The position numbers and the translations under genes were made by a program. Under the pieces are notes generated by a model, which was given only the letters and a program-made list of their open reading frames with translations, had not been told where the DNA came from and made no database searches. 64,000 bases of DNA from Hydractinia symbiolongicarpus (Eukaryota > Cnidaria > Hydrozoa > Anthoathecata > Hydractiniidae), in the NCBI RefSeq assembly GCF_029227915.1, contig NC_079887.1, forward strand, positions 7,874,001 to 7,938,000, in the 5' to 3' direction. Shown one piece after another: positions 10,033 through 24,700 of the stretch (position 1 is its first letter; every line of letters starts with the position of its first letter).

Positions 10033-12776
10033 TATGTACCATAAAAAAGTTCGATCTCGGCCACCAGATGGCAATGACCTAGAAGTTGTGATTTTATGAT
10101 TTGTTTTCGTAAATGTACTTTTATTCGTTAAAAAATTTAAACCTGTAAAAAATATATATGAGGTATTATATATATAAAATCAACTTCTATTTTTAAAAAT
10201 GTTTGCCTATGCGAAAAAATCGTCTATAAATCAACATGCTTTCGTCATCAATTTTGTTTTGATCACGTGACAACTAAGCTTCCCGTTCTCCTACACGGAT
10301 GTTGCAATGAGAACAACCCCGTTACAATGCAAACATCCCCGTGTGTAAGACGCAGCACACAAAGACAGAGCCCTTGTAGTTTTTGCACTATCCGAATTTA
10401 ATCTGATAATGAAAGGCAATGATCTTGCTAAACCTATTTTTTACTTCACATTTTAAAATATAGATCAACAAGGCAAAATACGAAATCTGATGTTTGTGTT
10501 GTTAATAATTCTTGTTTATTTTATTTTTACAGTATACAGTTCTGACGCGTCATGCTGAATGCGTGGCTACTTTTTCACTTTCTAGTTTTAAGTTTTCACA
10601 TGATTACATCATAATGTTTTAAACGGCACACAAACATTTGACAGAACTTTGTGGGACGTTCAAACAACACCTAACTACTTAGTTGAAATTGGAGAGGGTG
10701 GCAATTTTACCAACCCATTGGTTTATTTTTTTTTCAATGACTTTTGTTTAGGTTTGCCATTATTTATGGGATGTTATACATTAGTCGAAGTCGTTTGAAA
10801 TAAACAAAAAAAACGTGGGGGCGAATTTTTGACGTATAAAATATATTCCTCAGAATAAAATTCCTTAATTTCGCCACAAAATGAATCTCAACCATGGTCG
10901 TTAATTCTCGTTGTTTTTTTTGGTCGATGCATATCTAACATTTCAAAGTTGTTTCTGGCAAGGGGAGATGGAAAACCAATAGCGCACGTCTCAGATGTTA
11001 AAAAAGCGCAAAAATGCCCTGAGAACGAGGCTGGAAAAAGAAAAATTCCAGCGACGAAGTTTCCATCACTTTTGCAAAAAAAATTTATTATTTTTGTGCG
11101 ACAGTTTTTGTCCCATTAGGTTAGACCATTCACGTCATATTAACCTACAATTGGTGGAATCTAAACACAACCCTTGTTGAAAAAGAAGACTTACTTGGTA
11201 AATATTCTCAAGAATGAAGTATAAATATACGGATCTGTAAATTATTTCACAGACGCATTTACCTTCTTCGTCTAGCAACTAGATAACGTTTATACATATA
11301 AAGAATATGTCTCATTGCTCAACGTAATGTGCACCCAAACTGTATTTGCTTTCCACTGTCTTATTGTTATTTATAACTAGACTTTTTAGTTTGCACAGAA
11401 ATTTTTAATTATATTGAAGACTTTTTCAGCTTTTATGCACCACTTTTTAGGTTTTCTTTAGTTTTTAGATTCGCTTCTGTTAGTCCCCAGTCCTCCTCAC
11501 GTTTCTCACTCCTTGGCTTTCTTGTGGCAGTTTGTTTTTAACTCTTATCGCAATCAGTCGTTCTTTTTGTGGAAGAGACAGAAAACCACTCAACCTCGTC
11601 CTTAGGGCATCTTGTATCTTTTCTAACATCGAGTCGTCCCGATTACAGAAAAGACACAACAGGCGCTGGGTATGAGGTAGTGCACCACTAAGTGCTTCGA
11701 AAAAACAAATAAAGAAAACACAAAAGAAATAACAAAGTGAAGGAAAATCAGGCGTGAAAATGTCACAAAAGTGACTTTTCCGTAACTTTTTTTTTAAAAT
11801 TTTCCCACGACTCTTTCTGTACTTATAAGTTATGGCCAAGCTGTGTTTCCCTAAAAACTAGCCGCTTGTTGTATATATTTAGGGCTGTGGTATTTCGTAC
11901 GCCTGTATCATAAAGTTAGCTATTTGTCCACCAGTTTATACAAAGTGTTCTTTTAGAAGAGGTAGCATCATTACGGTGTTATTTACTAGCATATAAACCC
12001 AAGTAAGTGTTTGTCTCACAGCTGGGTAGCTATTGCACAGCACTAGATAAAGACCATTTTTGATGTATCTAAGAGAAATATCGTGTGCCGTCTAACCATT
12101 GCAATAAAACGAAAGTTATTACCGTCCCGTAAGAGACGCTAGCGTAACCGGACCTGCGCGTAACCGAACCTGGAGTGGAGGTGCAAGAAGTGCCACTATG
12201 GCAGATCTTGCAGTGAGATTAAAAATGGCTTCCAGTCCCTAGGATGGTGTGAGCGTAAAAATGTAAACCTTATTCCAAAATGAGTAATGTTCTGCAAAAC
12301 ATTACGTAGAATCCTTCTGTTCACGCTTATTGCGTTTCCATGTTTACGAAACCTCCTTGGTTTACGGTTACAACACGAATCAGACCACAATTGTGGTCCT
12401 AGAGTGATTAAAGCTTCCATTTAAGATAAATCTTCCTTACTGTAACAAAAAGCTGAAATGCAACCTTATGTTGTTCCACAAAACAAGTCAGAAAAATATA
12501 TTATATTTCAAATCATTCTGTACATCAAAATAAATACAATTTTACTTAATAATTTTTCATCCATGTATTCGTCTTTTTATAAGCAGGCACCAACTTAATA
12601 TCCGCATTTTTATCAAAGTACGGAAAGGTAGAATATCTTGCACAATTAATTTTCTTTTACTTTCGTGAGCAAAAGTGACAAATTTCTCTTTATCTCAAAG
12701 ACATTTCGCTTAAAAAATATTTTATCAACACTACTCTAAAAATTTAAACATAAAATTATTACACCAACATTGCACA
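10033..12776. other. Intergenic between the RNF217-like and DRC2 genes
   Basis: The upstream region of the RNF217-like gene lies on its right side, and the 3' flank of DRC2 ends here. It holds a MITE half-site near 11010-11034 (AATGCCCTGAGAACGAGG), a full MITE at 11591-11679, and a short direct repeat of GCGTAACCG at about 12143 and 12160. No exon was recognised. Confidence 0.5.
11591..11679. mobile_element. MITE copy D of the AACCTCGTTCCCAG family
   Basis: An 89-base unit from CAACCTCGTCCTTAGGGC to CAGGCGCTGGGTATGAGGT, with ends that are imperfect inverted complements. An inner inverted pair (TCTTTTCTAAC / AGAAAAGAC) adds to the hairpin. Confidence 0.7.
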
Positions 12777-15700
12777 TCATATAGTATGCTTTACAATATG
12801 AGCGGCTTCAACAACAGTGTGCTGCGGCTTACTTTGCACACGTGGATCCATGACTGGTACGGTAACCCTAAGAAAGAAAAACAGGTTGTGACTTCTCAAA
12901 TTGGTGCAAATTTTCAAGCAGCAAGTAAACCTAGTTTCCAGTTTATATTCACAAAAATGCAATCCGTATTAACAAAAAGCTCATGAATCGTAATGAATCG
13001 CTATTTCTAGCAACCATGTTCCCAGATCTTTTTGTCTATTTTTGACACTGGCCGGCGATATGCCTTGGGAACAAGGTTGTATTTCTGACACAGCTCCGTT
13101 TTAAACTTGAATAAAAGTTTAGTAAATAGTTATGAATTCTGAACCACGTGGACACATGTCTAACTCACAATCGATTACGTTTTGAATTTTCAGTCAAGGA
13201 ACGGTTATTATTTTTATGTTTATAGAAAAAACAGCTAAGAGTGAGAGCAGTAACTTCTTGTTGTTCGAGTTCACATTCGCAAAATTGAAATAAATGAGGT
13301 TAACGAGTTTTAATTAACTTAACCTTAAATTTAACCTTTTATAAAGAATTTTTAAAAGGCTATCTGATCTTTTCCGTACATTGTGTAAACAAATAGACAA
13401 CATTTCTTATTAAACCGGTTAGACTCCCTGTCACCAAAAACAATAAAAAGGCAACAATGAAGGGGTAATTTACCGAATACACATGGTCATGTCTGACATT
13501 CACCCTACTATTTCATAGAACAGGACAAAAACGTATGGAAAACAATTCGATAGCGTGACGTAAAAACAATGTCTTGCAAAACCTTGATGACGTATTTAAA
13601 ATTTATGGACAATATTGTTATTGTTTTGAAGTGACCCCGAAAGACCTCATACTATAGTGAAATCAAAACTATTGTATCATGTTTTTAAGTAGACTGCTAA
13701 GTAATGCTTCGAATAAACGCCCGAGGCGTTTATTAAATTTTTTGATATATATTTTTTTTTGGGGGGGGGGGCTTCTATTCGAGGGGGGCGTTTATTAAAT
13801 TTTTTACACTTCGTCTCTTTTTCAGTTTTTAAGGATACCTCTAATATATATCTTCACAACAACAAATATAAGATATTCACATGTTTTAGAGAATGAACTT
13901 CACAAGCGAAAACCTAAGATTTAGGAAAAAGTAAGTACGTATACTTTTAGTATCGCCTCGCATAAACTCCCCTTATGAGGGAGAGGCGTCTATTCAAGGA
14001 GGCGTTTATTTAATAAATGACTGAAACGGAGGGGCGTCTATTCGAGGGGGGCGTTTGTAGAAGGGGGCGTTTATTTGAAGCATTACGGTAGGTAATTAAA
14101 ACGATTGATGTAACAACGCCATTGTGGTAAATTACAGCTGGGTTTGTTTCTTTAACAAAAAATTATCTGGAAAAACCTTTTTTTGTATACTACAAAAGAA
14201 GATTTTGGCATGACTTGATCGCGTGATTTTGATAACTTGCTTACAAAATGTAGGATGACAAAGCAGTCTGTTTTCGTTCAACTACTGGTGTTATCACGTT
14301 GATGCATAGTTCTCAAAGCACTGTGTTTACAAACATCGTAACACAATTCCTAACCTTCAATAAATTATGCCATACTACATGTCAACACAAAGAATTATAG
14401 TTGACGTGAAAATCTGCTTCTGTTGATCACTTTCTGTTTACTTATACCTCTGATTTGTTTGAGCTGACGGTTGCTTAAAACTTTTTACTTTATTAACTTC
14501 ATCTACATATAAAAAATCCTGATTTGGAAGCAGAGACCACAAGTTATTCAAATAAAAAACTGTCTTTTTATGACTAAGTATCACCAAAATGATATCATTT
14601 TCTTGACCAGTAGAATTCCAAAACAAATTTTTTCCTGGCTTTATGAACCTTTGACACGATAATGAACAAAATATCCTTCTTCAACATTAGAATGAAAAGA
14701 GAACTGAATCAAACATTGAAAGTTTGCCACTCATCAATAACAAACCAAAAAAAATATTCGTCGGTAAAAGTTTCCTGGCTACTCGGTTATTGATGATTTT
14801 TCCCGAATTTCCATACATTACGAACCATTAAATCAGCTAAAAACTTTCGAGAATTTACGTATTTTGAGAAACATCCACATATAATTTAGATCTTGTGTGT
14901 GTAGTGGTGAAAATATAAATTTATCATTATTATTATTATTGAAATTATTTACCCATATTAGCCTCTTTAGTTCCTATTGGTACTGCTTAAGAGGGTCCTG
15001 TGAAGGGGTCCTAGTGTGTTTAAAGCTCCTATTTAAGCTACGAAAGCCGTGCAAGCACAGCAATCGCCCAACTAGTCAGCCGCCTAAGATATTAATTCTA
15101 TTCTTATGCTGAACGCTACGCAGAAAGGGTAGATTCCACTTTTATAGTCTCTGTCATGACTCGGCCGGGGTTTGAACCCAAGACCTTCCGAAGTGGAGGC
15201 GAACGCTCTACCATAAGGCTACCAGTCGGTAAATCAAGAGTAGTAAATCACAATTGACTCAATGCAAATACATCCAGTGCATTCGATAAAATTGTAGAAG
15301 GCAGCAGTTTGATGAAACAGTCTAACATGGCTACTCACTTAACATTAGTTTTGTTGTTGACAATGAAAAGCGGATTCGTTTGGCTGAGTATCTCATCGTT
15401 GACAGAAATGCCTAAAAATATGAGAAGAGTTAACAGTTCCTGTTGTTACAGTTCGCATGTAGCAGATACAGCAAAATATAGTATTTTAGCTAGAGATTGA
15501 CGGCTGACAATTCAGGGATAGACTAGCACTTGTCATTAATAAACTCTAAATTTTTATTTAAAACACGTGTTGGTTCTTAATGAACTACATTATACGAAAA
15601 AATCGCATTTGTAAATGTTTATCTGGTCCAAATCTCCTCTTCTTTGCTACCAAAGTAAATTGTTGATAAAATTTACAAATCCAGTAAAGTATTTGAAAAG

Positions 15701-18700
15701 CAAGATGTTTTTGTAGTTAAACTAGGTTGAAGATAAAAGTTATCGAACATATTATAATCTAAAGGCTGTTTTCCACTTCCAAAAGGAAATCTTCTACTGA
15801 TAATTTCCACTTTATATTATCCCGCACATTTCAATACTGAAAGTAAACACACTCTGCTCAATTCTCACGAAATATAATAATCTGATTGGCTAACTAATAT
15901 TCTACCTTTCGTTTCCGCAGAGAACGAAAGAAAATATTGACCTCGATTCTACTTCCCCCGGTACGAAATGGAGAAGAAAATTTTTCACTCACGTGGTGAA
16001 AATAATTTTACGCATGCTCCGAAGCTTTTCTATTCCTCTCCGTCCCGCGAAATATTTTCTTAGAGAGGAAAACAGCCTTGAAAAACCTGAAATAACAAGA
16101 AGAAAAAAAGAAATGACTACTTTACCATCCAAATACTGTTTCAGAACTGATCTAAGCTGTTGATTTTCTTGCAACAACGTGCGATTTTCGTTGCCCAGTG
16201 CTAACTTGTCCAGCAAAACCTGAACACAAAATGAGAAAGTTAAGAGAGGTCATTGTGACAGAAAAAATGAATATGGAGAAATAACAAAAAACTCAACAAT
16301 CCAAAGCGACAGATGTTTCGAAACATGAGTAGTAATTTTGATTTAAGTGAAACAAAATCAAGCTTTATCTTATCTTGCAACAACATGCGCGAAGACAAAC
16401 GAAAGATTTGCATAGAACACTGTCGAATAGGGAAATGCGCTGTTTAACCAAAGTCGGTCAAAATAAATTTCCTTCAACTTTGTTTTTTTTTGCTCTCCTT
16501 CGATTTTAAAGAACCGGATTGGTAAGAAAATAGGATTATATAGAGGTTGTTAATTTTAGTATCCCACGACCTCTTACTACCTAAAGTATATCGTTGATGT
16601 CAAAACTAATGCTGTTGGCCGATTTAAAAAAAAAAGAAAAAATTATGTACATAACAACTTTTATGTGTTTTTTTCAAGCTTTTCTCATTCGCCAAATGAA
16701 ACCCTGCCAAAATTACTTATTTGCTTTCCATCAAATTAAATTCCTCCAATTCAGCCAGATTTACGTTCAACTTTCTTTCCTGCAAAATTTCTTTCTTTAG
16801 GGTATTATCAAGATCCGGGCTTTGCTAAATTACTTTCAACACGTGTTATTTCTATACAATACACACAAACCTTGTTGTATCTCTTCCAAAAGTTTTCCAG
16901 AGCTGAATATTCATGAAAAAGCTAAAAAATATATATAAACAGGTGTAATGATTACATCGTGTTAAAATACATCGCAAAACATTCACATAAAATGTCTCTG
17001 AATGCCACATTGAGAAAAAGGTTTGACCTTAACAAATTCTCGCCATAGAACATTATAGTCTTTAACAAAGATCATAGCAATGTAAGTACATAACATAGAA
17101 AACATCACACTTTAAAGCAAATATTTCACCTCTAATAATATTAAAATAGAAATTCTCGCCATAGAACATTATAGTCTTTTATTTTAGGACAAAGATCAAG
17201 AGTGATACGAGTACATCAAATCTATATAGAATACATAACATTGTAGCACGTTTAAGCAAATATTCCACCTCTGCTAATGGTTCAGACGCTTCTTCTTTTA
17301 CTGCCTCGTCCACATCCTGTTGTTCTTTTTCTGTTAACGAGGAAGAATAAAATGGCAGCACCTAAATTGTTATTTTTAATTGTTAAACAACTTCTCAACT
17401 TAACAATACCATGTTCGGTTATAATAAACACACAAAGTATGTTATGATGGTGACGGGCCAACCCATGCCATGTACGGGAATTAAGTAGGAAATGTCGATG
17501 TACTTAGTGTTTACATTTAGTATACATTGAGGACAACCTTTATGGGATACAAAACACACATTGATAACAGTGTTTTCAACACTACAGTAGCTATTCCGTA
17601 AAAACATTTAAAAATACTTAATATAAAATACTTAAATATTAATATAATATTTAAAAATCGTGATATACTGGTGAAGATACTATTCTTTTTTTTAACCTCC
17701 AATGAATGGCAAAATTTAAAAAAATGTGTTGGTTTAAATTAACTCAGTAATGAATTTAAAGTAAACATGTACAAATAAAATTCATCAAAACAGACTAATT
17801 AATAAACGATTCAAGTAAGCTCCCCGCCATTGATATTACTCTCAAACCTCACACATGCTAAAGTACGGCGTGCTATCAAACCAAATAAAAGGTTAAGATG
17901 CAACAAATTTACACATATTAAAACCAGACAGATGTTTAGACAACATGTCGTGAATAATTAGTCTAATAGATTTACTAATTTTAAATTGACGTCTTCTGAA
18001 GAACTCCAGTGTGATATTTAATGTGTTTTATGAGGTTTTTTTTGTTCTCAAAGCTCATAAAGCTTTTTCATAGCCATAAGCTCGGATTTCGTGTAAGACA
18101 TTAAAGCTGTCTGCCTAAATGAGCAACAGTGCTATCCCCATAGTAACCACATACAATAGATGAGTAAATACCTTTTCTTCTTCAGTTTCAAGACGTCGAC
18201 ACATTTCTGAAAGTTTTAATATTTTTTCACCCTGAATAAACAAATATAAAAAAATCAACAGTATCAATCAACAGCTAAAGTCACTGACGCTGAAGTTATA
18301 TAGACATAATTTCAGCATCGTGTTTTTCTTAAAATTGTGATTTTTATAAAAAAATGCATCTAATTTGTTATACTTCTTAATTGCCTACTTACTTAAAGAT
18401 TTATATCCCTTTAAGATATGTCACAAAAACGCTTATCGGTGGTATTTTTTGACAGGGTCAGCAGCCTTATTAAGAAGAATGTATTAATCTATTGGTTTAT
18501 TTAGGCCAGTGCTCAATGACTCATAAGAATGGTGGAATATACGCAGTTCATAATAAAAGAGTTCTTGTTAAAATTAGTTGCAACACAGTGAAGATATAAA
18601 ATACCTTTTCTTTCTTTCTCTTCAGTTCCTTGATTGCTGCATTACTTTGTAGCGTAAGAGTGGTTAATCTTGCTCTAAATTAAAATATGAAAATTCGACC

Positions 18701-21700
18701 TTGCTTTAACTAACCCTTGCTGTGTTTGCATAACATGTTTAAAAACTTTGGTTAGGTAAGAAAATGGTGAGTAGTTTTAAATTTCTATATCAAGAAAGGT
18801 CTTGTTCTGGAAACAAAATGTGAAAAATTTGAATAACTTTTTCTGTCAAATCATCAGCATTCTTATAGAAGACAATTACGGCAATAACTGATAGTTATCA
18901 CAAATTTCTACTGTAAAATCACCAGTAACGAGATGAGGATGACACGGAGGAACAACAATGTACATATTAGGCGGTGATTTAGATGAAAACAAAAATACCT
19001 GTCCTGTTCACGAAATTTGTTCATTTCATCTTTCAAAGTACGAAAATGCACAGCTATGGCTTCACGCTCCTTAATAAAAAGTATCACATTAATTATAACT
19101 ACAATAATATTCATAAATTTTGGAAAATTACAGATTTTTGGATATTTCTCAAAATGACAAAACAGCATCTCCTGACGAATGCTCTGCAACCAAAAAAGGT
19201 TGCAAAAAAGCGGTGAGGAATGTTAAAAATGCGCTGGTATTTTGGAAAAATTAACACAACACACTGAAAAGTTCAGTAAAATCGAGAAAAAAAGTGGAAA
19301 GGCCAAAAATCAGTGTTTATGGGTTGGTTATGTGAAATTAAGTATTCCAATAATTTTCTAAACACCATTGTAAGTTTTAGAGCGAACGATAGATTCTTAT
19401 AACAGTATGTAACTAATATGAATGATGAGTGAGAAAAACACTTGATAAAGATTACTCCTCTGTTGGAAGTTTTACATATTTTTTTACATATTAACAGCAG
19501 AGAGAACACACCTCTTTAATGATTCGATTTCGTTCTTCATATTCTTTAGCATTGGAAACCATTTTAGATTTGACTTGTGTTATTTTATCCTAAGGTAAAA
19601 AGATTTTTTAAGAAGATAAAAATTAAGCAAAGGCCTTCGCAGTAAATAAATTTCCGAAAGATTGTTGAGATGTCTGCAAGGTATAGCAATGCATTCATAT
19701 TTCTATCATTTCTACTTGTTTAGTAGTATCATGGATAATAGCAGCTACATAGAATATTTTGAAGAACTTAGAATAACGTATTTATTATAGACAAAATGAA
19801 AATTATGACTAGCTTTAGGCAGATGGAACTATGGTATTACAGACATTGTATGCCTAGATTTAGTACTAACTTTGAACCACAAGGGCAGCCATTAGCTCAG
19901 GTTAAGGGGTTAATTGCAATGGCATTATATCTCATTAACAGGGACGGTTAAATATTAATCTCCAGTGATTGGGCTCTTAAAAGACTTAGTTGTAAACATG
20001 TAAATTTCCTGAAAAGTGTTTAGGTTTAAGTAAATTTTAATCATCTTCAGAAAATAAAAACAGATATGAATTTTAAGCATAAAAATTTTTAAAAAAAATT
20101 AAAATTTTGATTTAACCAGAAAATTTTATGTTTACAACTACAGAGCTCTAACAGTTAAATAAACTTAATTTTATACATTTAATAAAATAATCAACTAACT
20201 CCGCTCTTCAATGTGATAAATGGAGAGGTACCTTTATTTTTTTTTAAGTTTTGCAAATTTCTTGGCCTTTAATCCTGATCAGGAAATTAAACTTCTGTAA
20301 AAAAAAACCCTTCTGCTCAACAACCCCAGTTTGTTGCTTACTTATATTAGTGTAGTTTAACAAGATGAATATATGACTCAAAAACTAGAGAAAGATTATA
20401 GAACTGGTTCATTAACGCTTCCACTTATGACTAAATGGCTCAGTCACTAGAATCTACTAGAATTAGTCGTTAGCCCGTGGAAAAATCCACGGGTTTGCAC
20501 GTTGCTGCTAAGTTACCATTTTGCGTGACAGACAGACGGACAGACATATACGGGCATTATAATATAGATAGAGAGCTTCTGTAAATTCTAGTGTCTGCTA
20601 TTTTTAATGTACCCAAAAAACCAAGTCTTGTAACTAACATAACACAGTTACATCAGTAAGTTTCCTCATAATAAAAAATCAAGAAAAACAAATCTTAAAC
20701 CTTGTTTAAGTGATAGTATCAACGCGTTAACAAATATGTAAATTCAAACTTCTTAGTAAAAAACAACAAAACAACAAATGGAATCACCTGTATTCGTTGA
20801 AGTTTACGCATCTGCATTTCAATTTCTTCTGCACTTTTCTCATCTTTTGTTTTTAATGTTTCAAATGCAATTTTTCTTTCTTCAGTTGTTTCATTGTAGT
20901 TCTTTAACGCCTGTGAATATACATAGAGAATAAAATAATGATTACATATTGTAATGTCAGGAAAGTTAAAACAAACAGTGGGTGAACGAACATGTTAGAT
21001 GCAATAAAAATGCCTTTACATAAATTAAACAAATTGTCAAAAAGTTGCAGGATGAAAAGCAGGGAATAATGTGCTTGCTGTGACTGGGGAAATTAAAATA
21101 TCATTATCAACAAATTCTGGTAACATTCAGTGAAAGGCGAAGGGCTCTTAGAATTGTTAACATGACTTGTCATGTCCACTTCTTCGTGGTTAACTCTCGC
21201 ACTTTGTGCGGGGGACCATGTTTTATCCCCTTTGGGGTAATGGTACACTGTGTGGCCCGTTTGATGTTGTCTGGTAGTGTACGGAACCTGAGTATGTGTA
21301 GCTCAAATTAAGGATTTAATACTCTAGGAATCTAATCCATGGCCCCTTCCGGAAAAAATGGACAAGGTATATCCCTTGATATTTGTGAGGCTAGCCATGT
21401 AACATATGCACATCTATCGATCATTTTACATTGCAATTATATTTAAATTCCTTCAAAAAATTACTACTCTTTTCTCTATAATATTTTTAAACAAAAAGAA
21501 TAACATCATACAGCTTGAAACTGATTCCATAAATCTTCAACTTGACCTTCCAATTGTATTCGCAATGCATGTTTATCTTCCAAATTCTAAAAAGTAAAGA
21601 GAGGCGATTTTTCCAAAAAAACTAAAATCACAAATAAAGATGTCTTATAATTTTATGAAAAATAAATGAAACAACAACTTAGGTTTAAAATCTGTATAAG

Positions 21701-24700
21701 ACACTTTTTCCCAGTAAATATGTATGTTTTACTAGATAATTACTTTTTTTTTTAAAACTGCTCGTATGTATGTGTGTAAAAGATTTTGATTTCCTTTTAA
21801 CCACAAATAATTTTAAAAAATAGAAACACCACATGCAACAATGCAATTATAATAAATATGTTTATACGGGATCTACACAGTCCAATTTAAACATTTTTCT
21901 CCCTGATGGTTGTCTTTCAGATAGTCAAATATCATTGACCTCCCTCTCCCTCTTAAATAAATAAATTGTTTCTTGCAGTCCTGTTTTGTTAACAAATGAA
22001 AAAGAATATAAAAACATACTTCCCAACGAATACAACTACTAACTTTTGAAAAAACTGTAGAAAACATTACCTTATTTTTGAGCTCATCACGTAGACTGTG
22101 GAACTCTTGGCGTGCTTCTGACTCTGCTTCTTCAAATTCGTGTTCCATTGCAAACATAATATCCATAATTTCATCCATCTTGTTTTTGTGTTGGGTGATA
22201 ATATGAGATCTAAAATAATATTACCTACATATATTGATAACTTTATTTCTCTTCCTTTTGGCATCGTTTTGCTCATCAGTGCACAATAGACATTAAGTAA
22301 GCATTTGTTTGTTTTATTTCATTCCGTTTGGCGAACAGACCAAATGAATGATTGATTTAAACATAACTGTCGCTCCTGTTATCTTGTTATTTTCTTAACA
22401 ATTGTGTTGACAACTAGTCAGCAAGTACTTTTTCATTTGCCATTTTTATCTGCTAAACTCTGTATATATGTACATATGTACAATGTAAGTGACTAGGTAT
22501 ATAACTACATGCAGCCATTTTAAGATGTTGGTTTGCTTGCTAGGTAAGCTTGTTGATTATTAATACATTGTGTTCAGAATTGCTGCACATAGCTCTATTT
22601 CAGGTCCTCGCAGAGTAGATATAGTTTGCTAACTAGATAACTGTGGATTTTCCCAAATTAACGACTTTTTTGCGAATGCTTTGCTAAATGCCCTTCATAA
22701 TTTAGTAAATTAAAATGATAGTATTTTTATTTTTATTGGTCTCACTTTTTTAGATTTCCAGTGATTTGCATTATGCAAGCAACATGTGAACACTCACAAA
22801 TATAAACAAAAAAACATGTGCCTCTGTTTCTCATTTAATCATTATTACATCTGTTCGTTGCAAGAAATTTAGAGATGCAAAAAGTTGTGAAAAAGTTGCG
22901 AAAGAAAACTTTTTACACTCAATGGAACAGAAACTAGAACTAAACAAAGTACAAGGAAAGAAATTACCCACGAAAAATTGTTTCAGATACTATTACCATA
23001 TTTTTCCTGAACGTTAAAGCAATATCAGTAAAGGTATATGAATAAATTTTTTAATTATAAGTGGGCACTAAAATCTATGAAAGAAGTATATTTTGCATTT
23101 TTATTTGTTAGGAGGTACGTGACTATGTACCAATCCAGCCTAATCTATCCATTATGGTACATCTGGTATGTGTTTAATAATAAAGTTAAGTTTTAGAAAG
23201 TCATTTAATTACTCAGTTTTAAATTTTAAAGAGCATTTGGGAAAGAGATGTGAAGTATAGCATAAAGTTCAACTATATCTTGAGTCTCAGAGGAGATTTA
23301 TAAGTACAGCTTTTTTATATGCAATATTATAACATTTCCATGGTTTTTTTTATAAAATTTATAATGGATTCCCAAAATTTGGGATGCATTTTACCAATTT
23401 ATTTTGAATAAATATCCAGAAATTTGTAGTCTCACTATTTTAATTAGAAACTAGTGGCAATTGCAGTTTTGAACCAAAAAGATGACTAGTATACTAATTT
23501 ATACCTTTCTGTATCAAATTCCATTTTTAGTGCTTCCAGTTCCTCATCGTATTCGTAATCAGCTTTTTCAAGTCTTTCATTCTGAAAATCTACAAGACAT
23601 ATATTTTCAGATTTATTTTTATGAAATTTTAATCATTGCTGTCCTTAATTTATGAAAATGAAACTTTTTTTAATTATGCAGTCCTAGGAAATACATGTTT
23701 TTGGATAATTAGGTAAATATTAAAAAAGTCTTATTAATGCAAGAATTGTGTTGGCAATAGGTTGGTCTTTATAGAAAACTAAAAAAAATCTTACTACAGA
23801 TACATGAAATAGCAAATGCAATATATTTTAATAATTATTTAGCAACAAGAGATTTTTTGTTGATTTTTTCCCTAGCCTAATGGCAAGCACAGGCCATTTC
23901 GTAAGAATTTAGGCAGGCGTGCGGTAGATCACACGCCTCAAAAATTCTGCGCGTGCGATCAAAAAAAAATTTTTTACAAAAACATTTCCTTTACCCCTGT
24001 ACACCGCACAGGGGCTGCTGTTTTGGCGTAAGGAACATACAAAGTGCAAGTTCCAACAATGTACAGCAAGGAATTTCAACCCGAATACGAAGAAGTCGTA
24101 AGCAGACTCGTTAATTAAACTTTGTTTTTACTTGTGGGGCAAACAGATATTTAAATTAAATTAAATTACGGAAAGTCGAACGGCCGCTAATAATAATATT
24201 TAATAAACCTTCGATGAATCATAAAAATTATTATCTAAAAGAATATTTCGTTATTAAAGAAGTTTTTTTTCTTATTAATGATATTATCTTTTAGTTATTT
24301 TAACTTAAATAATGCTGAATTTCTTTTAAATTCTTCAAAAGGCGACCTTACAAAGATTAAAATACTGTTGCATTTTTTTATAAAATCATTTAAATAAAAC
24401 TCGCAAAGCCTTAATATAGCCTGGTAGCTGGTAAATGGTAGCAATTAAATTGTGCGATCTATTGTGAGTTCAGTAAAAGAATGATCGTTTATTTTTAAGG
24501 TTTATTTAATAAATGTTCTTGTTATAAATACAATAATTTTTAATTACAGTAACGTTTTGCATGTGCAATGAATTGCACGCCTAAACAAATCTGCATGTGT
24601 GTTGGGGCGTGCGCGTGCAATCGCACGCCTCTCACGAAATGGCCTGCAAGCATATAAGTGACTATACAAACCATTAACTGTAAAAACCAGTCAAGAACAA

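Larger units (their letters stand above)
12868..15338 (-). other. Last intron of DRC2, with three mobile elements
   Basis: This 2.47 kb intron lies between the ISVNDEIL exon and the final exon. It carries a MITE (13011-13079), a GGCGTTTATT-terminated element (13699-14090) and a tRNA-derived SINE (14921-15230). No extra exon is needed, because flanking phases match. Confidence 0.8.

Noticed and set aside
10033-10074. Longer N-terminus for the RNF217-like protein
   Set aside because: The extra 14 codons begin with TTG; the first ATG is at 10032.
15160-15230. tRNA gene on the minus strand
   Set aside because: A- and B-boxes are present but acceptor and anticodon stems do not pair properly, and it is followed by a SINE body and tail.
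23505-23583. Later acceptor (GATTTTCAG) for DRC2 exon 3
   Set aside because: It would put the joined sequence in a frame with immediate stops; the acceptor six bases upstream (CTTGTAG) restores the frame and the DFQNERLEK segment.
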